A stretch of DNA of 64,000 bases from Sphingomonas sanguinis NBRC 13937 (lineage in GTDB: Bacteria; Pseudomonadota; Alphaproteobacteria; Sphingomonadales; Sphingomonadaceae), in contig NZ_BCTY01000006.1 in the NCBI RefSeq assembly GCF_001591005.1, forward strand, positions 1 to 64,000, written 5' to 3'. Positions 8,935-18,569 of the stretch are shown piece by piece. Within the stretch, counting starts at the first letter, position 1. Each line of letters starts with the position of its first letter. Under the pieces are notes generated by a model. The model did no database searches. It was not told where the DNA came from and was given only the letters and a program-made list of their open reading frames with translations. The translations under genes and the position numbers were made by a program.

Positions 8935-9573
8935 TTACCGAGTCGCGTTATACTTCAGCTGCGCATCGGTCAGCTGGAACCCGACCAGCGCCTCGAAGCT
9001 GGCGCTGGCCACCGCCTGGCGCACTTCGGGGGTGGTCAGCGGATCGACCGCCGCATCCTCGTCCCCGGCCTTGCGGCGACGGGTCAGCTTTTCGCGCACA
9101 TCGTCGGGCAGGGTCGCCGCCGCCCGCGATATGGTGGTCGAGGCCTCGCCCGCCACCTGGCCGCGTGCCTGGCCTGCGTCGAAATGCACGTTGACGCGGC
9201 CGACGCGCTTGGCGACCACATTGGTTCCGCCGCGCACGATCGCGATATAATAGGGCAGAACCAGATCGCGCGCCGCCGCCGTGTCGGTCCGCCGCGCCTC
9301 GACGGTAAAGGTCACGTTCGTCACGATATCCGACCCCGCATCGGCGCAGGTGCCGCGCACATTGGTCAGGTTAGCCACGACGTCGATCGAACCCTCGTCG
9401 GTGGCGCCGGGCGTCTTGAACAGCGTGATGTCACCCGTCCCCGCCGCGACGCCCACGATCGGACAGGCCGAACGGACGGCGGTGATCCCGCCCGAGGCGT
9501 CGATCTCACCGGTGCGGGCGCAGCCGCCGAGAACAAGCGCAAGGGCAATGGATACGAGGAGCGGTGCTTTCAC
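8935..9573 (-). CDS. Predicted lipoprotein, unknown function
   Basis: A 212-residue exported protein with a lipoprotein signal ending in LVLGGC, so it is probably anchored to the envelope. The mature part is a beta-rich domain with two further cysteines (SACPIV, RGTCAD) that could pair, then a charged linker ([11 protein letters not shown]). I do not recognise a function. The GTG at 9573 has no clear ribosome site. It diverges from ispH. Similar short lipoproteins are common in sphingomonads (general knowledge, not checked). Confidence 0.75.
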   Translation of the reverse strand: MKAPLLVSIALALVLGGCARTGEIDASGGITAVRSACPIVGVAAGTGDITLFKTPGATDEGSIDVVANLTNVRGTCADAGSDIVTNVTFTVEARRTDTAAARDLVLPYYIAIVRGGTNVVAKRVGRVNVHFDAGQARGQVAGEASTTISRAAATLPDDVREKLTRRRKAGDEDAAVDPLTTPEVRQAVASASFEALVGFQLTDAQLKYNATR

Positions 9574-9675
9574 AGGTCGAAACGCCTATTCTGGATGCCG
9601 AAGCAGGATGCCGGTTTGGCCGCCAGCATAGGAACCGGGTTGGACGCGCGCAAGCAATGGCGTAGAGCCACATCC

Positions 9676-10632
9676 ATGACCGATGCCATGAAGCCGCCGC
9701 TCGACCTGTTGATCGCCGCCCCGCGCGGCTTCTGCGCCGGTGTCGACCGCGCCATCCGCATCGTCGAGCTGGCGCTCGAAAAGCATGGGCGCCCGGTCTA
9801 TGTCCGGCACGAGATCGTCCATAACAAGTTCGTCGTCGACAGCCTGAAGGCCAAGGGCGCGATCTTCGTCGAGGAACTGGACGAAGTGCCCGCCAATGCG
9901 CATGTCGTCTTCTCCGCGCACGGGGTGCCGAAGTCGGTGCCCGCGGACGCCGAGAATCGGGGCCTCGCCTATTTCGATGCGACATGCCCGCTGGTGTCGA
10001 AGGTGCATCGCCAGGCCGAACGGCTAGTCGAGATGGGCCGCCACATCGTCTTCATCGGCCATGCCGGGCACCCGGAGGTCATCGGCACTTTCGGCCAGGT
10101 GCCGCAGGGGTCGATGTCGCTGGTCGAGACGGTCGCGGATGTCGAGGCGTTCGCGCCTGCCGATCCCGACAATCTCGCCTTCCTGACCCAGACCACCTTG
10201 TCGGTTGACGACACCGCCGCGACGATCGAGGCGTTGCAGCGCCGCTTCCCGACGATCCAGGGGCCGCGCGGCGAGGATATCTGCTACGCTACCTCCAACC
10301 GTCAGGCCGCCGTCAAGGCGATCGCCGCCGAGTGCGATGCGGTGCTGGTGATCGGTGCGCCCAATTCCTCCAACTCGCTGCGTCTGGTCGAAGTGGCCGA
10401 GCGGGCGGGCAAGCGCGCGATGCTGATCCAGCGTGCCGCCGATCTCGACTGGGCGTTCTTGGACGGCGTGACGACGCTGGGCCTGACTGCCGGGGCCTCC
10501 GCGCCCGAACTGCTGGTGCGTGAACTGGTCGATCGCCTGTCGGAACGCTTCACCGTGAGCGAGCGCGAGGAAGAGACGACGCGCGAGACCATTGCCTTCA
10601 AGCTGCCCCGCGGGCTGGAAACGGCCGCCTGA
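9676..10632 (+). CDS. ispH: 4-hydroxy-3-methylbut-2-enyl diphosphate reductase
   Basis: Last step of the MEP isoprenoid pathway: reduces HMBPP to IPP and DMAPP with a 4Fe-4S cluster. The 318-residue protein keeps all three cluster cysteines, C20 (GFCAGVDR), C104 (DATCPLV) and C203 ([11 protein letters not shown]), the catalytic glutamate E134 in GHPE, and TQTTLS at 171-176. The ATG at 9676 (MTDAMK) is the likely start; another ATG four codons later is possible. It is followed 3 nt later by thrB. Confidence 0.96.
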   Translation: MTDAMKPPLDLLIAAPRGFCAGVDRAIRIVELALEKHGRPVYVRHEIVHNKFVVDSLKAKGAIFVEELDEVPANAHVVFSAHGVPKSVPADAENRGLAYFDATCPLVSKVHRQAERLVEMGRHIVFIGHAGHPEVIGTFGQVPQGSMSLVETVADVEAFAPADPDNLAFLTQTTLSVDDTAATIEALQRRFPTIQGPRGEDICYATSNRQAAVKAIAAECDAVLVIGAPNSSNSLRLVEVAERAGKRAMLIQRAADLDWAFLDGVTTLGLTAGASAPELLVRELVDRLSERFTVSEREEETTRETIAFKLPRGLETAA

Positions 10633-10635
10633 ACC

Positions 10636-11589
10636 ATGGCCGTCTATACGCAGGTTTCGGCCGAGGCGCTGTCGGCGTTTCTGGCACGCTATGACGTGGG
10701 CGACCTGATCTCCGCCAAGGGGATCGCCGAGGGCGTCGAGAACAGCAACTATCTAGTCGACACCACGACCGCGCGGTTCATCCTGACGCTGTACGAAAAG
10801 CGCGTGGCGGCGGGCGACCTGCCCTTTTTCCTCGCGCTGCTCGACCATCTGGCAGGCAAGGGCCTGCCCGTGCCCCCTGCGATCAAGGACCGCGATGGCG
10901 TGGAAATTCAGGAGCTGGCGGGCCGCCCCGCTTGCCTGATCCAGTTCCTGACCGGCGTGTCGCTCTCGCACCCGACCCCGGCGCAGGCGTTGGCGGCGGC
11001 GGACGCGATGGGGGCGATGCACCGCGCGGTCACGGCCTTCCCACAGAACCGCGCCAATTCGATGGGCCATGCCAGCTGGCGCCCCCTGTTCACGCAATGC
11101 GGGCGTGACCTCGACCGGATCGAGCCCGGCCTGCATGACGCGATGGGCGAGGCGCTGGACGCCGTGCTGGATGGCTGGGACGAACAGCCACTGGATACCT
11201 GCGTCATCCATGCCGACCTGTTTCCCGACAATGTGCTGGTTCTCGGCGACCGGGTGACGGGGCTGATCGACTTCTATTTCGCCTGCACCGACTTCCGCGT
11301 CTACGACCTCGCCATCATGCATTCGGCCTGGAGCTTCGACGCCAGCGGTGAAGTGTACGCCCCCGAGATCGGCGAGGCGCTGGTCGAGGGCTATCAGCGC
11401 CACTTCCCGCTGACCGACGTAGAGCGCGCGGCATTCGCGAAGCTGGCAATGGGGGCATGCCTGCGTTTCGCTCTGTCGCGGGCGTGGGACTGGCTCAACA
11501 CCCCCGCCGATGCGCTGGTGACGCGCAAGGACCCGCTCGCCTATTGGCGGCGCTACATCGCCTATCGCAACGGAAAGGCGGGCCTGTGA
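10636..11589 (+). CDS. thrB: Homoserine kinase, ThrB2 (APH-fold) type
   Basis: Phosphorylates L-homoserine on the way to threonine. The 317-residue protein is the aminoglycoside-phosphotransferase-fold enzyme, not the GHMP kinase of E. coli. It shows EGVENSNYL at 32-40, the catalytic loop HADLFPDN at 192-199, and GLIDFYF at 209-215 carrying the metal-binding aspartate. It starts 3 nt after ispH ends and its stop overlaps the rnhA start (GTGA). The ispH-thrB-rnhA order is typical of Alphaproteobacteria. Confidence 0.94.
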   Translation: MAVYTQVSAEALSAFLARYDVGDLISAKGIAEGVENSNYLVDTTTARFILTLYEKRVAAGDLPFFLALLDHLAGKGLPVPPAIKDRDGVEIQELAGRPACLIQFLTGVSLSHPTPAQALAAADAMGAMHRAVTAFPQNRANSMGHASWRPLFTQCGRDLDRIEPGLHDAMGEALDAVLDGWDEQPLDTCVIHADLFPDNVLVLGDRVTGLIDFYFACTDFRVYDLAIMHSAWSFDASGEVYAPEIGEALVEGYQRHFPLTDVERAAFAKLAMGACLRFALSRAWDWLNTPADALVTRKDPLAYWRRYIAYRNGKAGL

Positions 11590-12023
11590 CCCCGGTCGAG
11601 ATCGCCACCGACGGCGCCTGCAAGGGCAATCCTGGCCCCGGCGGCTGGGGCGCGCTGATCCGGTCGGGCGCGCATGAGAAGGAGTTGTCCGGCGGCGAGG
11701 CGCTGACGACCAACAACCGCATGGAGCTGATGGCCGCGATCGAGGCGCTGAACGCCCTCAAGCGTCCCTGCGCCGTCACGCTGTCCACCGACAGCCGGTA
11801 CGTGATGGACGGCCTGACCAAGTGGATTCACGGCTGGAAGCGCAATGGCTGGCGCACGGCGGACAAGAAGCCGGTCAAGAACGCCGAGCTCTGGCAGGCC
11901 CTGCTCGCAGCGGCCGAGCGCCACCAGATCGAATGGAAATGGGTGAAGGGCCATGCCGGCCACCCCGACAACGAACGCGCCGACAAGCTGGCCAGCGACG
12001 CGGCGGAGACGTTTCGGAGATAG
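11586..12023 (+). CDS. rnhA: Ribonuclease HI
   Basis: Cuts the RNA strand of RNA-DNA hybrids. The 145-residue protein has the full active site: D9 in [17 protein letters not shown]47 in NNRMEL, D69 in STDSRYV, H123 in VKGHAGHP, and D133 in ERADKLA. The start is the GTG at 11586, sharing the GTGA overlap with the thrB stop; an upstream in-frame ATG lies deep inside thrB. It is the last gene of the run. Confidence 0.96.
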   Translation: MTPVEIATDGACKGNPGPGGWGALIRSGAHEKELSGGEALTTNNRMELMAAIEALNALKRPCAVTLSTDSRYVMDGLTKWIHGWKRNGWRTADKKPVKNAELWQALLAAAERHQIEWKWVKGHAGHPDNERADKLASDAAETFRR

Positions 12024-12203
12024 TCGAAAGAATGTCGAGCTGACTTTCAAAGAAGAAATAGCGAACCCACGACATTACCTCGCCTACATCCGTTACCGTG
12101 CAGCGTAATGATTAAAGATAGTGACAGGCACCTACGCCTCGCCTTACATGGATGTGGGACAGGACAAAATCCTCACACAAACACCCTGGTCCCCGACAAA
12201 AAG

Positions 12204-12368
12204 ATGTTAGACGAAACTAAACTTAACACTATCTGGGCCCGCCATAAGGCAGGCACGCTTCTGGCCGCCAACATCGGCATCATCGATATCTCGGATCACC
12301 AAGTGATCCAGACTGTGGATGAGCTGTGGTGGAGGAACCCGGGCAACCAGCGCTGGCGTCGAGGCTAA
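12204..12368 (+). CDS. Small hypothetical protein
   Basis: An open frame of 54 codons from ATG 12204 (MLDETKLNTIW), extendable to ATG 12108. From about 12230 to the stop the codons look coding (many ATC, CTG, GGC), whereas the upstream part is about 50% GC and does not. No domain is recognised and no ribosome site is clear. It may be the tail of a decayed or horizontally acquired gene. Confidence 0.35.
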   Translation: MLDETKLNTIWARHKAGTLLAANIGIIDISDHQVIQTVDELWWRNPGNQRWRRG

Positions 12369-12423
12369 ACAAGCGGGGGGCGGGCGAGAGCCTGCCTTCC
12401 CGTGGCGTGTTTGACATAGTCGT

Positions 12424-12453
12424 GGGCCGTCGACGCTTCGGCGTTGGCGGCCC
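12424..12453. other. Long hairpin with TTCG loop
   Basis: GGGCCGTCGACGC (12424-12436) pairs with GCGTTGGCGGCCC (12441-12453) over 13 positions, including two G-U pairs, around a TTCG tetraloop on the plus strand. No T tract follows on either strand, so it is not a textbook terminator. It lies in the 490-base gap between rnhA and the DUF1508 gene, otherwise empty apart from one doubtful small frame. Confidence 0.7.
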
Positions 12454-12509
12454 TAAAAATGAACCTCACGACCAGAGATCAAATCTCCAGCAATGTGTAG
12501 GGGAAAGCC

Positions 12510-12686
12510 CTATTCCGGTTCGTGGATCGGCGCATTCGGGCCGTTTTTCAGGACCGACTCGATGGCGTTGCGGGCTCCGGCCTTGCTGGAATAGCCTTCG
12601 GTCCACCAGATGAGTTCGCTGTTGTAGCGAAATTTGGCGACATACTCGCCCGCCTTGTTCTTCTCGATCGCAAAGCTGTGGGCCAT
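12510..12686 (-). CDS. DUF1508 (YegP-like) small protein
   Basis: A 58-residue protein with one YegP/DUF1508 beta-beta-alpha unit: AHSFAIEKNKAGEYVAKFRY, then GYSSKAGARNAIESV. The ATG at 12686 has GAGGAGA nearby upstream, which rules out the longer frame starting at 12755. It lies 25 nt downstream of the FAD oxidoreductase on the same strand and is probably co-transcribed. The biochemical role of the family is not established. Confidence 0.8.
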   Translation of the reverse strand: MAHSFAIEKNKAGEYVAKFRYNSELIWWTEGYSSKAGARNAIESVLKNGPNAPIHEPE

Positions 12687-12711
12687 GATGATCTCTCCTC
12701 GAAAAGGGCGA

Positions 12712-13797
12712 TCATTCCTTAACAGAAAATCGCCCCACGCCATAGCGTTCGGCATCTACCCCGCCGGGCATATTCCCCTCGCCCAGCAGCAACGCCGCCG
12801 CCATGGCGGAGGCGGCAGGTGCGGTCTGGATGCCGAAGCCGCCCTGGCCGGCGCACCAGAAGAATCCAGGCACTTTTACGTCATAACCATAGACCGGCGC
12901 GCGGTCGGAGGCGAAGCTGCGCAGGCCCGCCCAGCGGCGCTCGACCGCCTCGACCCGCCAGTCGACCGTCTTTTCCAGCCGATCGATGGCGACCGCGACG
13001 TCCCATTCCTCGGGCGCGATGTCGCACGGCACGCTCGGCGTCTCGTCATGCGGGGTCAGCCAGAGCTTTCCCCCCGTCTCGGGCTTGAAGTAAAAGCCGC
13101 CTGCCACATCGACGACATGCGGCAATCCCTCCGGCGCGGGGGGATCGGTGCGGAGTTGCACCATGGTCCGGCGATAGGGCGTGATGCCGATCGGCGCGAC
13201 GCCCGCCAGTGCCGCTACCTGGTCGGCCCAGGCCCCCGCCGCGTTGACCAGCACCTGCGCCTCAACCGGTCCGGCGCGCGTGTCCAGATGCCAGAGCCCG
13301 GCATGGCGCACCGCCGACAAAAGGGCGGCGTCGGTCATCACCGTCGCTCCGGCCGTCCGAGCCGCCGCCAGATAATCGGCATGGAGCGCGGCGACATCGA
13401 TATAGGCGCAGCTCGGCTCCCACACGCCATGCACCCATTCGGGGCGCAGGCCCGGAACACGCTGCGCCGGATCGACGCGCGAGAGGTCCACGCCGGTATC
13501 GGCGAAATCACGCAGCAGCTGCTCGACCCGCCCCGAGTCTTCGGCGCGGCCGATATGGAGCGAGCCGAGCGGCGTCAGATACCCCCCCGCCCGCAAGGTC
13601 GGGCCCGAGGCGGTGGTCAGCGGCTGGACCGCGGGGCCGCCATAGGTCTCCGACCAGAAGGCCGCCGAGCGTCCGGTCGCGTGACGGCCGGGCATGTCCT
13701 CCGCCTCGATCAGCACGACCCGCGCGCGCGGGCCGATGGCAGCGGCCAGGCTCGCACCCGCCATGCCTGCTCCGATGATCGCGACGTCGTGGATCAC
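12712..13797 (-). CDS. FAD-dependent oxidoreductase, D-arginine dehydrogenase-like
   Basis: A 361-residue DAO-family flavoenzyme. The dinucleotide fold GAGMAG is at 9-14, followed by GRHATGRSAAFWSETYGGP, the motif after the FAD ribose site seen in Pseudomonas DauA. LVNAAGAWADQVAALAG and the C-terminal FFWCAGQGGFGIQT also match DauA. It probably oxidises D-amino acids with a respiratory acceptor; D-arginine as substrate is inference. Its start overlaps the upstream hydrolase by 4 nt. Confidence 0.82.
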   Translation of the reverse strand: MIHDVAIIGAGMAGASLAAAIGPRARVVLIEAEDMPGRHATGRSAAFWSETYGGPAVQPLTTASGPTLRAGGYLTPLGSLHIGRAEDSGRVEQLLRDFADTGVDLSRVDPAQRVPGLRPEWVHGVWEPSCAYIDVAALHADYLAAARTAGATVMTDAALLSAVRHAGLWHLDTRAGPVEAQVLVNAAGAWADQVAALAGVAPIGITPYRRTMVQLRTDPPAPEGLPHVVDVAGGFYFKPETGGKLWLTPHDETPSVPCDIAPEEWDVAVAIDRLEKTVDWRVEAVERRWAGLRSFASDRAPVYGYDVKVPGFFWCAGQGGFGIQTAPAASAMAAALLLGEGNMPGGVDAERYGVGRFSVKE

Positions 13798-14732
13798 GCC
13801 GCCACCGAGCCCAGAAAGCCGTCGATCGCCGCCAGCGCGCGCAGGCGCACCGGGTCCACCTCGCGCAGCAACTCATGTGCCGCCTCGGGCCCGAACCGCT
13901 CCACCCGCGCGCCGATCCGCGCGGCGACCGACAGCGCAACACGCGGATCGACCAGCCGATCGGCTTCGGCGACCAGCATCAGGGTCGGTATGCGCAGCCC
14001 GTCCAGTCGCGGGTCGCGGAGCAGCGCGCGGGTCGAGCGCATCGCCGAGTCGAGCCAGCCCCAGCTCGGCGGCCCCAGCGCCAGTTCGGGATGGCGGGCA
14101 TACCAATAGCCTTCGTCCTCAAACCGCTCGACATCATGGGTCAGGTTGCGCTGGCGGGTGTGGAGGCCGGGCCCCTCCTTGGCCTCCCAGATGGCACGTT
14201 CGCTCCGCCCCAGCATCGTCATCAGGCGGATGATCCCGGCGCCCAGCAGCGCACCCGTGGGCAGGTTGAGGCCGAGCATCGGCGCGATCAGGACGAGCGC
14301 GTCGGGATCGACTGCCCCCTCCACCGCCGCGCGCAGGGCCAGATGGCCGCCCATCGAATGGCCGATCAGGACGTGCGGCACGCCATCGCCCGGCTCCTCG
14401 GCCCGCCATTCGCGCCAAAAGGCCCGCAGATCCTCGACCAGACCGGAGAAGTTGCCGCCATGCCCGACATGCGGATCGCGGAGCAGCCGCCCCGATCCCC
14501 CCTGCCCGCGCCAGTCGAAGGCGGTGACGCTCCACCGCTGCGCGACCAGATGGGCGAAGACCTCCAGATATTTCTCGATCACATCGGCGCGACCGGTCTG
14601 GAACAGCAGCCGCCCGACCGGTGCTTCCGCCCGCCAGTCGAAGCGCCGATGGTCCCAGCCATCAGGGGCCTGCCAGCGCGACAGGGTCGCACCAACGGGA
14701 AATTGGCGGCGAAGGGCAAGGCTATCGGTCAT
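13794..14732 (-). CDS. Alpha/beta hydrolase, lysophospholipase-like
   Basis: A 312-residue serine hydrolase of the PldB/monoglyceride-lipase group. The nucleophile elbow is GHSMGGH with S126; the acid is probably D258 in LMLVAEADRLVDPR and the histidine H286 in EAAHELLRE. There is no signal peptide, so it acts in the cytoplasm or at the inner membrane face. It is the first gene of a three-gene minus-strand operon, 50 bases from divergent cpaA. The natural ester is unknown. Confidence 0.83.
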   Translation of the reverse strand: MTDSLALRRQFPVGATLSRWQAPDGWDHRRFDWRAEAPVGRLLFQTGRADVIEKYLEVFAHLVAQRWSVTAFDWRGQGGSGRLLRDPHVGHGGNFSGLVEDLRAFWREWRAEEPGDGVPHVLIGHSMGGHLALRAAVEGAVDPDALVLIAPMLGLNLPTGALLGAGIIRLMTMLGRSERAIWEAKEGPGLHTRQRNLTHDVERFEDEGYWYARHPELALGPPSWGWLDSAMRSTRALLRDPRLDGLRIPTLMLVAEADRLVDPRVALSVAARIGARVERFGPEAAHELLREVDPVRLRALAAIDGFLGSVAA

Positions 14733-14782
14733 TCCCGTCCCGGTTACGGTTTTGAAAGCCCCGCCGTCTAGGTGCTTGTGGC

Positions 14783-15277
14783 ATGGAATGGACCATTGTC
14801 CGCATCGCGATCCTGAGCGCCTTCGTCCTGCTGCTGCTGTCGGCGGGGATCGAGGATGCGCGGACGCGGGAAATCGCGGATCGCAAGAACATCGCCATCG
14901 CGCTGATCGCGCCGCTCTGGTGGTGGGCGAGCGGCGTGCCGGTCTGGCCCGACATGGCGATGCGGATCGCGGTCGCGATCACCGTCTTTCTGCTGTTCGC
15001 CCAGGCTTTTCGGATCGGCATGATGGGCGGCGGCGATGTCAAGATGATCGCCGCCATCGCACTCTGGCTGCCGCTGCCGCCTCTGTTCCGCATGATGCTG
15101 CTGATGTCGATCGCGGGCGGCATCGTCACGGTCGCGATGCTGGTCGACCATCGGTTGCGCCGTCGCCAAAGGGGCGAAGAGGCCCCCGCCATCGAGGTGC
15201 CGTACGGCGTCGCCATCGCCATCGCCGCGCTGCTGATCCTACGGGAACCGATATTTAACCCATTCCCGAATACTTAA
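14783..15277 (+). CDS. cpaA: Prepilin peptidase CpaA/TadV (A24 family)
   Basis: Membrane aspartic protease that processes Flp-type prepilins. In 164 residues with about six hydrophobic helices it keeps both catalytic aspartates, D25 in GIEDARTREIAD and D85 in MGGGDVKM. It opens the Tad cluster. No pilin gene precedes it: the divergent hydrolase is only 50 bases away, so its substrate must be encoded elsewhere. Confidence 0.9.
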   Translation: MEWTIVRIAILSAFVLLLLSAGIEDARTREIADRKNIAIALIAPLWWWASGVPVWPDMAMRIAVAITVFLLFAQAFRIGMMGGGDVKMIAAIALWLPLPPLFRMMLLMSIAGGIVTVAMLVDHRLRRRQRGEEAPAIEVPYGVAIAIAALLILREPIFNPFPNT

Positions 15278-15328
15278 CGGCGCATACAGCTAAGCAACGG
15301 GCTTGGCGCCAAGGCCGAAGAACGCAGG

Positions 15329-16315
15329 ATGGACAGTCGCAAAGTGTTACTGCTGGTCGGGGCTCTGCTGATTGCAGGGGTCACGGCTCTATTCGCCCGG
15401 ACGATCACGTCGGGCAGCAGCGTGCCCCAGGCCCAGGCCGCCGTCGTCACTCCGCCCGCCGCGCCGCAGACGGAGGTGCTGGTCGCCACCCGTACCCTGC
15501 CCGTGGGTACGATCATCGATGCCACCGCCCTGAAGTTCCAACCCTGGCCCAAGGACATGGTCGCCCGTGCCTATTATCTGAAGGGCCAGACCGACATGAC
15601 CAAGCTGCAGGGCACGGTCCTGCGCTATGCCATCACCGCCGGGCAGCCGCTGACCCAGGGGGCCGTCGTCCAGCCGGGCGACCGGGGCTTCCTGGCCGCC
15701 GCGCTGACGCCGGGGATGCGCGCGGTGACGGTGCCCGTCTCCGCCCAGACCGCCGTGGCGGGCTTCGTTTTTCCGGGCGACCGGATCGATGTCGTCCTGA
15801 CCCAGGATGTCGCGGGCGGCGGCGACGGCCCTCCGCTCAAGGCGTCGGAGACGATCCTGCGCAACGTGCGCGTGCTGGCGACCGACCAGCGCACCGACAA
15901 CCAGGCGGGCGATGACGGCAAGACGCCCGTCCACACCTTCACCACCGTCACCGTCGAGGCGACGCCCAAGATGGCCGAGCAGCTCGCGGTCGCGCAAACG
16001 GTCGGCACCCTGTCGCTGTCGCTGCGTTCGCTGGCCGAGCGGCCCGACGACATGGCCCGGCTCGCGTCGGGTGACACGGCGTCGATCGCGCAGCCCCAGG
16101 CCGATCACGGGTCCTTCGTGACCGGTGGCGACGTATCCCGCTATCAGCGGAGCACCGTGCCGGGCCGCCAGGCGGGGAGCGCCAATGGCGCCATGCCCAC
16201 CGGCAATCCGGCCACAGGACCGCAGCCGGGGCAGCCCGCCACCATCAAGGGGCCCGTCATCCGGGTCGCGCGGGGCAATGCCGTCACCGAGATGCCCGTG
16301 GGGGTCAAGAATTGA
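15329..16315 (+). CDS. cpaB: Flp pilus assembly protein CpaB (RcpC)
   Basis: A 328-residue periplasmic protein with one N-terminal membrane anchor (KVLLLVGALLIAGVTALFA) and a SAF/RcpC domain from about residue 50 (VLVATRTLPVGTIIDATALK). CpaB proteins associate with the outer-membrane secretin CpaC. The C-terminal 60 residues are Gly/Pro/Gln-rich and probably disordered. Its stop lies within the bases leading into cpaC, so the two are coupled. Confidence 0.92.
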   Translation: MDSRKVLLLVGALLIAGVTALFARTITSGSSVPQAQAAVVTPPAAPQTEVLVATRTLPVGTIIDATALKFQPWPKDMVARAYYLKGQTDMTKLQGTVLRYAITAGQPLTQGAVVQPGDRGFLAAALTPGMRAVTVPVSAQTAVAGFVFPGDRIDVVLTQDVAGGGDGPPLKASETILRNVRVLATDQRTDNQAGDDGKTPVHTFTTVTVEATPKMAEQLAVAQTVGTLSLSLRSLAERPDDMARLASGDTASIAQPQADHGSFVTGGDVSRYQRSTVPGRQAGSANGAMPTGNPATGPQPGQPATIKGPVIRVARGNAVTEMPVGVKN

Positions 16316-16317
16316 CG

Positions 16318-17859
16318 ATGTCGAGCCGATCCATCCTGTCGGGCGCACTGCGCGCCTCCGTTTTCGCCCTGATTCTGGCGCCGCTGATCCTGACCCCGGT
16401 CGACGTCCTGGCGGCCCCCGCCGGGCCGGACGACACGCCGCGCGCCAGCGACGGTTCGGGCGCGCTGGAGATCAATACCGGACGCGCACGGCTGATCACC
16501 CTGCCCCGGCAGATGACCGACCTGTTCGTCGCCGATGACAGCATTGCCGATGTCCAGGTCCGCTCGCCCACCCAGCTCTATATCTTCGGCAAGAAGCCCG
16601 GCGAGACGACCGTCTCGGCGACCGGGCGTGGCGGCGCGGTCGTCTATGCGGCGACGGTGCGGATCGGCAACAATCTCGATTCGATCGGCCGGATGCTGAA
16701 GCTCGCCATGCCCGAGGCGACGATCGTCGCGACGCCGATGAACGGCCTGATCCTGCTGACCGGCACCGTCGCTGCGCCCAGCGACGCAGCGGAGGCCGAG
16801 CGGCTGGTCCAGGCCTATGTCGGCAAGGACACCAAGATCATCAGCCGGTTGAAGACCGCGACCCCGCTGCAGGTCAATCTTCAGGTCCGCATCGCCGAGG
16901 TCAATCGCAGCTTCGTCAAGCAGATCGGCGTCAACCTGCTGAGCCGCGACAATAGCGGTGGGTTCATCTTCGGCGTGTCGTCAGGCCGCACGGCGGGCAC
17001 CATCGGCACCATCACCGACCCGGGCACGGGCCAGGTGACCGGCACGCAATATACCTTCAACCCCGGTACGGCGCACACCACGCTGGGCCTGGCCGGACAT
17101 GTTCTGGGCATGGACCTGCTCAGCGCGATCGACCTGGGCGAGACGCTGGGCCAGGTGTCGACACTGGCCAATCCGAACTTGACCGCGCTGTCGGGCGAGA
17201 CCGCGACCTTCCTGGCGGGCGGCGAAATCCCCATACCGCTGTCGAGCGGTTTCGGCACGGTCTCGGTCGAGTATAAGCCCTACGGCGTCAGCCTTTCCTA
17301 TACCCCGACGGTACTGGCCGATGGCCGTATCTCGCTGCGCGTCCGGCCGGAGGTTTCGCAAATCTCGTCGGTGGGCGCGGTACAGGTCAGCGGGACCAGC
17401 ATTCCCGCGCTCACCACCCGCCGCGCCGAGACGACGCTGGAGCTGGGATCGGGCCAGAGCATGATGATCGGCGGCTTATTGTCCAACAGCCGCGACAACT
17501 CGATCGACAAGACGCCCTGGCTGGGCGACCTGCCCCTGATCGGATCGCTGTTCCGCTCCAACGCCTTCAAGCGCAGCGAGACCGAGCTGGTGATCATCAT
17601 CACCCCCTATCTGGTCAAGCCGGTCAACGCGCCCTCCGACATCGCGCTGCCGACCGACAGCGCACGCTCACCCAACGATGCCGAGCGCGTCCTGCTCGGC
17701 CGGATGGGGGCGGGCGACGGCGCGCCGCGCCCGGTGCCGACCATGGCCCTGCCCGCCCAGAGCCGTCCGGTAGCAGGCGCCCAAGCACCGGTATCGACAG
17801 GCGCGCCGATTGCCCCGCGCCGCACCCGCAACACCCCGACCCCGGGCTTTTCCGAATGA
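16318..17859 (+). CDS. cpaC: Tad secretin CpaC (RcpA)
   Basis: Outer-membrane secretin of the Tad pilus. The 513-residue protein has a signal peptide ending near VLAAPAG, an N-terminal pilus-motility domain with the family pattern VADDSIADVQV, a BON-like region, and the secretin core ending in LGDLPLIGSLFRSNAF and LVIIITPYLVKPV. The ATG at 16318 is preferred; a TTG at 16312 overlapping the cpaB stop is an alternative. The C-terminal tail is Pro/Ala-rich. Confidence 0.93.
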   Translation: MSSRSILSGALRASVFALILAPLILTPVDVLAAPAGPDDTPRASDGSGALEINTGRARLITLPRQMTDLFVADDSIADVQVRSPTQLYIFGKKPGETTVSATGRGGAVVYAATVRIGNNLDSIGRMLKLAMPEATIVATPMNGLILLTGTVAAPSDAAEAERLVQAYVGKDTKIISRLKTATPLQVNLQVRIAEVNRSFVKQIGVNLLSRDNSGGFIFGVSSGRTAGTIGTITDPGTGQVTGTQYTFNPGTAHTTLGLAGHVLGMDLLSAIDLGETLGQVSTLANPNLTALSGETATFLAGGEIPIPLSSGFGTVSVEYKPYGVSLSYTPTVLADGRISLRVRPEVSQISSVGAVQVSGTSIPALTTRRAETTLELGSGQSMMIGGLLSNSRDNSIDKTPWLGDLPLIGSLFRSNAFKRSETELVIIITPYLVKPVNAPSDIALPTDSARSPNDAERVLLGRMGAGDGAPRPVPTMALPAQSRPVAGAQAPVSTGAPIAPRRTRNTPTPGFSE

Positions 17860-18569
17860 TCGCTCGTCCAAGGATATCGCGTCCCATGCGTGCTTCGTCG
17901 CTCTCCCTGATGCCGATCGGCCTGCTGCTGATGACGGGCGGCTGCATGGGTCATGGCCAGCCCGGTCTGGAATCCTCGCACCAGCCGGTCGTGTCGCAAC
18001 GCGACTATGCGCTCGACCTCGCCGTGTCGGGCGGGCGACTGGCCGCCGATGAGGACCGGCGGCTCGACGGTTGGGCGCGCAATCTGCGGCTGGGTTACGG
18101 CGACCGCGTCAGTGTGGAGGACCCGGCGGGCGAAGGGCCCGGCGCGTACCGCGATGTGGCAGAGGTTATCGGTCGCTATGGCCTGATCCTGGGTCCGGCC
18201 TCCTCCATGCCGCGCACGCCCGTCGCCCCTGCGACGATCCGCGTCGTCGTCACCCGCTCGCGCGCGTTCGTGCGCGGCTGCCCCGACCTGCGCAGCGACA
18301 CCTCGCCCGATCTGGAGGGCAAAACCTCGTCCGGCTATGGTTGCGCGGTCAATCGCAACCTGGCCGCGATGGTCGCCAACCCGACCGATCTCGTCCGCGG
18401 CGTCGATGGGCCGACGACCTCCGATCCGGCGACGGGCAGCCGCGCGATCAACGCGCTGCGCGCCGCGCCGCCGACGGGCGGTGGCGGCACCCGGCTGCTC
18501 GATCCCAACAGCAAAAGCAGCGGCGGTGGCGGCGCGGGCGCGGCCAGCAGCGGGGGGACGCCGCAGTGA
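17856..18569 (+). CDS. cpaD: Tad pilus assembly lipoprotein CpaD
   Basis: A 237-residue lipoprotein, with lipobox LLMTGGC, of the CpaD family that helps the CpaC secretin in the outer membrane. The conserved stretch GYGCAVNRNLAAMVANPTDL is present. The ATG at 17856 overlaps the cpaC stop by 4 nt; an ATG ten codons later gives a shorter signal peptide. The last 50 residues are a Gly/Ser-rich tail. The GTGA at its end starts cpaE. Confidence 0.9.
   Translation: MIARPRISRPMRASSLSLMPIGLLLMTGGCMGHGQPGLESSHQPVVSQRDYALDLAVSGGRLAADEDRRLDGWARNLRLGYGDRVSVEDPAGEGPGAYRDVAEVIGRYGLILGPASSMPRTPVAPATIRVVVTRSRAFVRGCPDLRSDTSPDLEGKTSSGYGCAVNRNLAAMVANPTDLVRGVDGPTTSDPATGSRAINALRAAPPTGGGGTRLLDPNSKSSGGGGAGAASSGGTPQ

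Noticed and set aside
12108..12203. Longer version of the small gene starting at 12108
   Set aside because: These codons are about half A/T with no coding bias and no ribosome site, unlike the 3' half.
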